In this document: positions 58,195-64,000 of the stretch, piece after piece
Numbering within the stretch: position 1 is the stretch's first letter
How the letters are laid out: each line of letters opens with the position of its first letter
DNA from: Pseudarthrobacter equi
GTDB lineage: Bacteria > Actinomycetota > Actinomycetes > Actinomycetales > Micrococcaceae
Direction of reading: 5' to 3'
DNA: 64,000 nucleotides
NCBI RefSeq assembly: GCF_900105535.1
Contig: NZ_LT629779.1
Location: 310,001-374,000 of the forward strand
Program-made: the position numbers and the translations under genes
Notes under the pieces: generated by a model
What the model saw: only the letters and a program-made list of their open reading frames with translations
Databases searched by the model: none
Told to the model about the DNA's origin: nothing

Positions 58195-58934
58195 GCGTGG
58201 CCACCAGGGTTGGCAGGAAGCAGGCGGAAGATGATCTTTGTCCGTCCCATCGTGATGGTGGAGCCGTCAGTAAGTTCAATGCTGCCCGAAACCCGCTGCC
58301 CGTTGACGTAGCTTCCGTTCGTGGAGCCCAGGTCCACGGCGCTGGTGGCACCGTTGGAAGTGCGGATCTCCAGGTGCCGGCGGGAAACTCCGGTGTCCTC
58401 CACGTGGATATCGGCCTCGGAGGATCGGCCCAGCACGATGGAGGGGGCGTTCAGTGAGTAGCGCTGGCCGTCGATGTCCAGGACCGGCTGCAGCCTGACG
58501 GGCTGGCGGCTGGGAGCGGCTGGCACTGCGGGGCGCGACGGCTGGGCGCTGCCGTTGCCCTTGGACTTTTCGGTGGAGGAAGCGATCTCGAAGTCCCCGG
58601 CCCGGAGCTCGGAATCACGCCGGAAGGAAATGCGGACAGACCCCTGCAGCGTGTAGCCCTGGCTGCGGACGTGGTTGATGACGACGTCACAGAGTTCCTC
58701 GGCCAGCGGGGTTCCCCATTCCTGGGCCCGCTTAAAGTCGTCGTCGCTGAGTTGGACATCGAAGACATTCGGGGCGAGGGTGCGTCCGGCCGCGACGGTG
58801 AGGGCCTTGTGGTCCACTTCCCGGCGCAGCCTGCTGGCGATTTCTACGGGTTCGACCTGCGCCTTTGAGCCGGTGGAGAAGACGCCACGTACGGCCTTTT
58901 CGATGCCGCGTTCCACTTTGTCCAGCAGACCCAT
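58191..58934 (-). CDS. fhaA: DUF3662 and FHA-domain protein FhaA
   Basis: 247 residues; GGAAAGGAGG upstream of the ATG is a very strong ribosome site. N-terminal DUF3662 (MGLLDKVERGIEKAV, EIASRLRREVDHKAL, APNVFDVQLSDDDF) to ~120, a short linker, then FHA: IVLGRSSEADIHVEDTGVSRRHLEI and DLGSTNGSYVNGQRV with all phosphothreonine contacts. Mycobacterial FhaA binds the phosphorylated pseudokinase of MviN/MurJ; here the counterpart would be the 14375-16012 product, which lacks most of its kinase fold. First gene of the operon. Confidence 0.95.
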   Translation of the reverse strand: MGLLDKVERGIEKAVRGVFSTGSKAQVEPVEIASRLRREVDHKALTVAAGRTLAPNVFDVQLSDDDFKRAQEWGTPLAEELCDVVINHVRSQGYTLQGSVRISFRRDSELRAGDFEIASSTEKSKGNGSAQPSRPAVPAAPSRQPVRLQPVLDIDGQRYSLNAPSIVLGRSSEADIHVEDTGVSRRHLEIRTSNGATSAVDLGSTNGSYVNGQRVSGSIELTDGSTITMGRTKIIFRLLPANPGGHA

Positions 58935-59308
58935 GGTTCTCCTCCTTTCCCTCCGGCTGAGGGGCAGTTCGCAGTCCGGAACTTCACCCGGCGTTCAGTA
59001 GACACTCGCTGGTATGGCTGCGCACGGCAGCCACTCCTACATCCGATACTACTGGGACGGCCTGCGAATGACCTTAATCCACAACGGCCCGCCGCCTTCA
59101 AAAGTTCGGCCCCCGGTGCCTCAGGTCCGTGGCGGAAAGGCCCTGAGGGCGGGTGGCCGGGCTCCGATGATTGGCGTTCTGCGGCCGGGTCCGGAGGGCC
59201 CCCAGCGGTCAATTGGTGTTTTGCGGCATGTGTCCGTTATGCTTGATCTCGCTGCTTTTACAAGACTGCGAATCGGGAAACCGTCCGCAGTGGCGTGGAA
59301 GAAGTTGC
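58935..59308. other. fhaA / tRNA-Leu divergent intergenic region
   Basis: About 370 bases with no gene. Must hold the fhaA operon promoter (minus strand); I see no clear pair there. For tRNA-Leu, TTGGTG (59212-59217), a 19-base spacer and TATGCT (59237-59242) is a possible promoter, but it lies some 65 bases upstream of the tRNA. Confidence 0.35.
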
Positions 59309-59391
59309 GCGCGAGTGGCGGAACGGCAGACGCGCTGGCTTCAGGTGCCAGTGTCCGAAAGGGCGTGGGGGTTCAAATCCCCCCTCGCGCA
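59309..59391 (+). tRNA. tRNA-Leu (CAG anticodon)
   Basis: 83 nt class II tRNA: acceptor GCGCGAG/CTCGCGC, D-arm TGGCGGAACGGCAGACGCG, anticodon stem CTGGC/GCCAG with loop TTCAGGT (anticodon CAG), a variable arm (TGTCCGAAAGGGCG), T-arm GGGGGTTCAAATCCCCC. No encoded CCA. Confidence 0.96.
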
Positions 59392-59400
59392 CGCAATTGA

Positions 59401-59439
59401 GAAGAGCCCCGATCTGAGGATCGGGGCTCTTCTTGTTTT
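59401..59439 (+). terminator. Terminator after tRNA-Leu
   Basis: Perfect 14-bp stem GAAGAGCCCCGATC with its complement, TGAG loop, then TTGTTTT. Confidence 0.93.
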
Positions 59440-59451
59440 AAGCCGTGCCCA

Positions 59452-59518
59452 CCTGTTGCCCTATCAGATTTGGTTGCCAAACCCGGGTTTTAAGGGTCCG
59501 ATCTGATAGGGCAACGGG
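59452..59518. repeat. Long inverted repeat (15-bp perfect arms)
   Basis: GTTGCCCTATCAGAT at 59455-59469 and ATCTGATAGGGCAAC at 59501-59515, extendable by 3 more pairs with one G-T. The 31-base spacer contains CCCGGG. It lies between the tRNA-Leu terminator and the 3' end of the dehydrogenase gene, so it may end that gene's message or be a mobile/REP-like repeat remnant. Confidence 0.7.
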
Positions 59519-59541
59519 GGGGAGGCGGACGCATGGCGCCG

Positions 59542-60492
59542 CTACGGGTGCACCGGGGATACCGCGGAACCGGTCTCGGCATAGGAGCGCAGGTTGGCCA
59601 GGGTCAGGTCCGCCATCGCTGCCCGGGTTTCGTTAGTGCCGCTTCCCAGGTGCGGCAGGAGGACCACGTTGTCCAGGTCCAGCAGGTCCTGGGGGACTTT
59701 GGGCTCGTCAACGAAGACGTCCAGGCCCGCTCCGCCCAGCCTGCCGGACAGCAGTGCGTCCACCAGGGCGTCCTGGTCCACTACCGATCCGCGGGCAATG
59801 TTAATGAGGTAGCCGCGGGGTCCCAGCGCTTCAATGACGCCCGCGTCCACCAGGCCTGTCGATCCCGGGCCGCCGGCCGCGGCCACGATGAGTACCTCGC
59901 ACCCTGCGGCGAGTTCACGCGGTGAGGCCGCGTACCGGTAATCGACGCCGGCTACCGGGTTCCGGCTGTGATAACTGATCTCGCAGTCGAAGCCTTCCAG
60001 GCGCCGGGCGATCACTTTGCCGATCCGGCCCAGGCCAAGGATGCCCACTTTGCGGCCGCTGGCTTTGGTGGCCAGCGGGAAGTTGCCCTTGTTGAGCCAG
60101 TCACCGCGCCGGACGAACCGGTCCGCGGCACTGATTCCGCGCAGGACATCCACGTACAGGGCAATGGCGGTGTCAGCAACGCAGTCATTCAGGACATCCG
60201 GGGTGTTGCTGACGATGATGCCGCGCTCGAACGCCTGTGCCACGTCCGTGGTGTCATAGCCGACGCCGAAATTGATGACTGCGCGCAGGTTGGGCAGGGC
60301 GCGCATCAGGTCCGTCCCCACCCCAATCTTTCCGGAGGTCACCGCGACGTCGAAGGTGCCGCCGTGCTGGCGGAGGAAATCCGCCCGTTCAGCCGGAGCG
60401 TCGGGCAGCCGGACTGCGCCGTAGTCGCCGGTGATCGTTTCCTGGACGACTGGCATGAGGGGCCCTACCTGGAGGACAGCGATGTTCTTCAT
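59542..60492 (-). CDS. 2-hydroxyacid dehydrogenase (D-isomer family)
   Basis: 316 residues from ATG 60492. NAD(P) loop VGILGLGRIGKVIARRL near residue 150; INIARGSVVD, with the substrate-binding Arg upstream in VVAAAGGPGSTG and the family acid in GLDVFVDEPKVP; catalytic His in LLPHLGSGTNETR. Fits glyoxylate/hydroxypyruvate reductases of the D-2-hydroxyacid family. The promoter at 60500-60529 makes the message start at or next to the ATG. Divergent from the peptide ABC operon, which may be under shared control; substrate unknown. Confidence 0.9.
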   Translation of the reverse strand: MKNIAVLQVGPLMPVVQETITGDYGAVRLPDAPAERADFLRQHGGTFDVAVTSGKIGVGTDLMRALPNLRAVINFGVGYDTTDVAQAFERGIIVSNTPDVLNDCVADTAIALYVDVLRGISAADRFVRRGDWLNKGNFPLATKASGRKVGILGLGRIGKVIARRLEGFDCEISYHSRNPVAGVDYRYAASPRELAAGCEVLIVAAAGGPGSTGLVDAGVIEALGPRGYLINIARGSVVDQDALVDALLSGRLGGAGLDVFVDEPKVPQDLLDLDNVVLLPHLGSGTNETRAAMADLTLANLRSYAETGSAVSPVHP

Positions 60493-60499
60493 ATCCAGC

Positions 60500-60529
60500 A
60501 CACTAGGTTTCGGACCCATACAGGTCCAA
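60500..60529 (-). promoter_or_regulatory. Leaderless promoter of the hydroxyacid dehydrogenase
   Basis: Minus strand: -35 TTGGAC (60524-60529), 18-base spacer, -10 TAGTGT (60500-60505), then 7 bases to the ATG at 60492. No Shine-Dalgarno. A short imperfect palindrome (GGACC-N6-GGTCC) overlaps the spacer and could be an operator. Confidence 0.65.
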
Positions 60530-60799
60530 CATGTAAATGGCATGGATCCATGCCCGAACTGTATTGATGGGCCGGGTCCGGCGGAATGGCGCGGATCCCG
60601 CGTGTCAGTGGTACGGATCACAACTGCCAAAAGCACCAATCGGCCACGCAACGGCACCGGGGGCCTGAGCCAAATCCCTTGTGGGCCCCCATCAGCTCAA
60701 TTAGCTTGAGTCGAGCGCGGCCCCGCCAAGCATCCTTTCGCCGATGCGTCTGACGGTGCCGGGGCACTGCGCACCAAGTTTTCCAACCGGAGGATCCCA
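60530..60799. other. Intergenic region between dehydrogenase and ABC operon
   Basis: About 270 bases upstream of the substrate-binding protein gene. A small inverted repeat (CTCAA-TTAG-CTTGAG) lies near 60696-60710. No convincing promoter pair for the ABC operon was found. Confidence 0.3.
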
Positions 60800-62362
60800 A
60801 TGACGTCTTCTTCAAAGCTTCCCTTCCAGGCCACCGCGCTGAGGTGGCCGGCCCTCGCGGCCGTCGCAGTGTTTGGCCTCAGCGCCTGCAGCGTGGCCAA
60901 TTCGGACAGCGCCGGAGGCAGCGCGGCGGACACTGTGCGCGTAGTGCTGGGCCAGGAACCGCCCACACTCGAGGCCTGTGAGTCCAACCTGACTTCCACC
61001 GGCGTTGTGGTTCGCTCGAACGTGACCGAGCCCCTGATCGAACGCAATCCGCAAAGCGGTGAACTCGAACCCAAGCTCGCCACCGAGTGGAAGGCCACCA
61101 GCGACAGGGAATGGACCCTGAAGCTCCGGGAGGGAGTCAACTTCCAGGACGGAACACCCTTCAACGCCGAGGCGGCAGCCTTCACCATCGACCGGGCGGT
61201 GAACTCCAAACTTGGCTGCAACGTTGAGGGCTATGTCTTCGGAGACGCCGACCTTGACGTCAAGGCCGTCGATGCCACCACCCTGACCGTGACAACGCCG
61301 GAGCCGGACCCCATCCTGCCGCTGCGGCTCTCCTTCCTCGAAGTGGTGCCGATGTCCACCAGCACCACCGAGAAGGTCCGCGAACCCATCGGCACCGGCC
61401 CTTACAAGATCGAGTCGTGGGACGCCGGCCAGAAGATCTCGCTCAGCAGCTGGGACGGTTACTGGGGCGACAAGCCTGCCTACTCCAAGGCGGAGTACCA
61501 GTGGCGCTCCGAAAGCTCTGTGCGTGCCGCCATGATCACCAGCGGTGAAGCGGACATTGCCATGGGACTGAGCCCGGATGACAACATCGGCGACCTCGGC
61601 GTTGACTACCCCAACAACGAAACAGTGGCGCTGCGCATGGACGCTAACGAAGCACCGCTCAATGACATCCGGATCCGCCAGGCGGTCAACTACGCCATCG
61701 ACAAGGAAGGGATCGTCAACTCGCTCTACCAAGGCAAGCACCAGGTGGCTGCGCAGCTGGTCCCCGAAGGCATCGTGGGCCACAACTCCGGGCTGAAGGG
61801 CTGGCCGTTCGACCTCGAGAAGGCAAAGTCTCTGGTGGCAGAAGCCAAAGCCGAGGGCGTTGACACCTCCAAGCAGATTTCCCTGGTGGTCCGCAGCGCC
61901 CAGTTCCCCAAAATCACCGAACTGGCCCAGGTACTGCAGGAACAGCTCAGCCAGGCAGGCCTGAACGTGAAGCTGAAGATGCTCGAAACCAGCCAGCACC
62001 TGACCTACCAGGTCCGCCCGTTTGCCGAGGATGAAGGCGCCGTTGCCCTGATGACCCAGCACGGCAACCAGGCCGGTGACGCCGCCTTCACGGTGGACCA
62101 GTACATGCTCTCCACCGGAGCCCAGAGCTACTTCGGAACCCCGGAATTCGACGCCATGATCCGGAAGGCGGACGCTGCCTCCGGCGATGCCCGGCAGAAG
62201 GCCTTCGAGGAGGTCTTCGCCTACCAGAACGACAAGGTGGTCCAGTTCGCGCACATCTCGCACCAGACCGGCATCCTGGGCAAGGCCAAGTCCGTCTCCT
62301 ACACGCCCAACTCGTCCAGCGGTGACGAGCTGCGCATCTCCGAGATGACCCCGGCCAGCTAA
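60800..62362 (+). CDS. ABC transporter substrate-binding lipoprotein, family 5 (peptide type)
   Basis: 520 residues; GGAGG 6-10 bases upstream. Signal peptide ending in lipobox LSAC (Cys30). Family-5 solute-binding features: VRVVLGQEPPTLEACES, LATEWKATSDREWTLKLREGVNFQDGTPF, GTGPYKIESWDAG, IRIRQAVNYAIDKEGIVN. Binds a peptide, opine or similar ligand outside the cell and hands it to the permeases encoded downstream. Ligand not predictable. Confidence 0.92.
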   Translation: MTSSSKLPFQATALRWPALAAVAVFGLSACSVANSDSAGGSAADTVRVVLGQEPPTLEACESNLTSTGVVVRSNVTEPLIERNPQSGELEPKLATEWKATSDREWTLKLREGVNFQDGTPFNAEAAAFTIDRAVNSKLGCNVEGYVFGDADLDVKAVDATTLTVTTPEPDPILPLRLSFLEVVPMSTSTTEKVREPIGTGPYKIESWDAGQKISLSSWDGYWGDKPAYSKAEYQWRSESSVRAAMITSGEADIAMGLSPDDNIGDLGVDYPNNETVALRMDANEAPLNDIRIRQAVNYAIDKEGIVNSLYQGKHQVAAQLVPEGIVGHNSGLKGWPFDLEKAKSLVAEAKAEGVDTSKQISLVVRSAQFPKITELAQVLQEQLSQAGLNVKLKMLETSQHLTYQVRPFAEDEGAVALMTQHGNQAGDAAFTVDQYMLSTGAQSYFGTPEFDAMIRKADAASGDARQKAFEEVFAYQNDKVVQFAHISHQTGILGKAKSVSYTPNSSSGDELRISEMTPAS

Positions 62363-62388
62363 CCTCCTCTCCCACAGAAAGGACGGCC

Positions 62389-63318
62389 ATGCTGACCTAC
62401 TTGAGAAAGCGCATCATTTCCAGCGCCCTGCCGCTGGTGGTGGTAGTGGTTGGCGTCTTCGCGCTGGCCAGGATGACCGGCAACCCGGCCAGCCTGTACC
62501 TGCCGCTGAACGCCACCCAGCAGATGCGGGACGACTTCACGGCGCGCAACGGCCTGGACCAGCCGCTCCTGGTGCAGATGGCCGACTACTTCGGCGGGGT
62601 GCTGCGGCTCGACTTCGGGCAGTCCCTGCGGACCGGGCAGGACGCGGCCGCCATGGCGCTGCGTGCCTTCCCGGCCACCCTCCAGCTCGCGGCCACCACC
62701 ATGGTGCTGGCCGTGGTGCTGGCGGTCATCGTGGGCTGCTGGGCTGCCCTGAAGCCGAACGGAGTTGCGGACAGGATCTCAAGCTTTATCTCCATGGCCG
62801 CGGCATCGATCCCGGACTTCTGGCTGGCCATCGTGGGCATCTGGATCTTCGCGATCACCCTGGGCTGGGTCCCCACCTCGGGGGTGTCGGGGGCCAGCGC
62901 CTGGGTGCTGCCCATCGCCACGCTGCTCCTGCGGCCGTTTGGTGTGCTGGTGCAGATTGTCCGCGGCTCCATGGTGTCCGCGCTTTCCGAGCCGTACATC
63001 AAACTGGCCCGCAGCCGCGGCGCCGGCGAGCTGCGGGTGGTCACCCACCACGCCCTGCGGAACGCCGCAGCGCCGGCCCTGACTGTGGCCGGTGACCTCA
63101 CTGTGGGCCTCGTCAACGGCGCTGTGGTGGTGGAGACGATCTTCGGCTGGCCGGGCATCGGCAAGCTGATGATCGATTCGATCCTCCAGCGCGACTTCGC
63201 CGTCCTGCAGGCGGCGGTGCTGCTGACCGCCGTCGCGATCTTTGCCCTGAACATCCTTATCGACATGGGGTACGCGCTGCTGGATGCGCGCGTCCGTCCC
63301 GTGACGGTCAAGGCCTAG
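62389..63318 (+). CDS. ABC transporter permease, DppB/OppB type
   Basis: 309 residues, about six membrane helices. N-terminal LRKRIISSALPLVVVVVGVFAL; ARMTGNPASLYLPLNATQQM; EAA-type loop KLARSRGAGELRVVTHHALRNA; GAVVVETIFGWPGIGKLM. These are OppB-family marks. 26 bases after the binding protein gene and followed after 8 bases by the second permease. Confidence 0.94.
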   Translation: MLTYLRKRIISSALPLVVVVVGVFALARMTGNPASLYLPLNATQQMRDDFTARNGLDQPLLVQMADYFGGVLRLDFGQSLRTGQDAAAMALRAFPATLQLAATTMVLAVVLAVIVGCWAALKPNGVADRISSFISMAAASIPDFWLAIVGIWIFAITLGWVPTSGVSGASAWVLPIATLLLRPFGVLVQIVRGSMVSALSEPYIKLARSRGAGELRVVTHHALRNAAAPALTVAGDLTVGLVNGAVVVETIFGWPGIGKLMIDSILQRDFAVLQAAVLLTAVAIFALNILIDMGYALLDARVRPVTVKA

Positions 63319-63326
63319 GAGGAACC

Positions 63327-64000
63327 ATGACGAGTTCATTGACTGACGGCACCGCCCAAGAGGGGCAGGAAGAGCGGCAACCGGCCGGCCAGCCGCCCAC
63401 CAGGAACGCACCGGACGCCCGGGACGGCCAGCCGGGCCTGTTCCGCCTCCTCCTCAAGGACCGTTTCGCCACCGTCGCCGCCTTTGTGCTGCTGCTGGTT
63501 GGCCTGACCGCTTTGGTGGGGCCCGCGCTCATGGGCGACCTCGCCACCAAGCAGAACCTGCTGTTCGCCAACAAGGCACCCTTCACCATGGCGCACGGCT
63601 GGGAGTACTTCCTGGGCAGCGATTCCCTGGGCCGCAGCATGCTGGCGCGCCTGGTGGTGGCCAGCAGGACCACCCTGTCCGTGGCGCTTCCCGCCGTCGC
63701 CGTGGCGCTGCTCATAGGCTCGCTGTGGGGCGTCTGGGCCGGGTACCACCGCGGCTGGCGGGAAAACGTCTCCATGCGCGTCGCCGATGTGATCATGAGC
63801 TTCCCCTCCCTGCTGCTCGCCGTCGTGGTCCTCTACGTCTTCAGCCCCTCGGCTGCCAACATCGTCCTGATCCTGGCGCTGACCCGCATTCCGATCTATC
63901 TCCGCACCGCCCGCGCCGAATCGGCTGAACTGCAAAGCCGCACCTTCGTGGACGCTGCCCGGACGTTCGGAGCCAAGCCCAACGCCATCATCTTCCGGCA
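63327..64000 (+). CDS. ABC transporter permease, DppC/OppC type, 3' end missing
   Basis: Partial: 224 codons from ATG 63327 (AGGAGG just upstream, overlapping the stop of the previous gene). A polar N-tail of ~45 residues, then FATVAAFVLLLVGLTALVG, LGSDSLGRSMLARLVVASRT, ADVIMSFPSLLLAVVVLY, and TARAESAELQSRTFVDAAR leading to the EAA loop (FGAKPNAIIF) at the window edge. Typical OppC. ATPase genes probably follow outside the window. Confidence 0.93.
   Translation, partial: MTSSLTDGTAQEGQEERQPAGQPPTRNAPDARDGQPGLFRLLLKDRFATVAAFVLLLVGLTALVGPALMGDLATKQNLLFANKAPFTMAHGWEYFLGSDSLGRSMLARLVVASRTTLSVALPAVAVALLIGSLWGVWAGYHRGWRENVSMRVADVIMSFPSLLLAVVVLYVFSPSAANIVLILALTRIPIYLRTARAESAELQSRTFVDAARTFGAKPNAIIFR

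Noticed and set aside
60812..62263. Long minus-strand open frame (483 codons) opposite the substrate-binding protein
   Set aside because: Mirror of a real high-GC gene; no family motif and no Shine-Dalgarno. Similar long antisense frames at 14399-16204, 35268-37157, 37448-39241, 1770-3098 and 3924-5306 were dropped for the same reason.

Overview
The window is a chromosome-origin region of a high-GC actinobacterium, most likely Arthrobacter or Pseudarthrobacter (Micrococcaceae). This rests on gene order (cca, NUDIX, murJ, trxB-trxA, parB-parA, rsmG, jag, yidC, yidD, rnpA, rpmH, dnaA, dnaN, gnd, recF, DUF721, gyrB, gyrA, tRNA-Ile, tRNA-Ala, then the crgA / sortase E / trpG / pknB / pknA / pbpA / rodA / pstP / fhaB / fhaA block), on GTG starts, on TANNNT promoters and on TTATCCACA DnaA boxes. 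No insertion sequence, prophage, CRISPR array or rRNA gene was seen. Genus is an inference from memory; no search was run.

Layout. 1-9.8 kb: a left flank read mostly leftward (partial PAP2 phosphatase, MFS transporter, ABC-F ATPase, MecA-type PBP lipoprotein, FAD oxidoreductase, polytopic glycosyltransferase, histidine phosphatase) plus two unannotated-looking small ORFs. 9.8-17.5 kb: cca, then rightward NUDIX, murJ, a truncated pseudokinase/discoidin-like membrane protein, and trxB-trxA behind a perfect SigR-type promoter. 17.6-22.9 kb: a 5.3-kb gene-free, lower-GC stretch holding ten good parS sites, one degenerate parS and a cluster of DnaA boxes, which I read as the centromere. 22.9-28.7 kb: leftward parB, parA (with one more parS inside), rsmG, jag, yidC, yidD, rnpA, rpmH. 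28.7-31.1 kb: oriC flanking and separating dnaA. 31-40.8 kb: dnaN, gnd, recF, DUF721/DciA-like, gyrB, gyrA, DUF3566. 40.9-47.6 kb: tRNA-Ile, a DLW-39-type small protein, tRNA-Ala, DMT transporter, GT2, a hendecad-repeat membrane protein, cyclophilin, rhomboid, then a second gene-free stretch (46.0-46.7 kb) packed with DnaA boxes, then tag and crgA. 47.8-59.4 kb: sortase E, a small membrane protein, trpG/pabA, and the cell-wall growth signalling operon fhaA-fhaB-pstP-rodA-pbpA-pknA-pknB, most of it linked by 4-bp stop/start overlaps. 59.5-64 kb: a 2-hydroxyacid dehydrogenase divergent from a dipeptide-type ABC importer operon that runs off the window.

How it fits together. dnaA/dnaN/gyrAB/recF serve replication, parAB plus the parS array serve origin segregation, and rnpA/yidC/yidD/jag/rsmG serve RNA and membrane biogenesis. 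murJ, pbpA, rodA, crgA, pknA/B, pstP and fhaA/B serve septal and polar wall growth. The strongest candidates for something new are the parS/DnaA-box region (including a helically phased parS quartet at about 126 bp), the remote DnaA-box cluster about 15 kb from oriC with a shared TTATTAACA motif, two strongly SD-led small ORFs near 8.5-9.0 kb, and a protein built of eight tandem 11-residue repeats.
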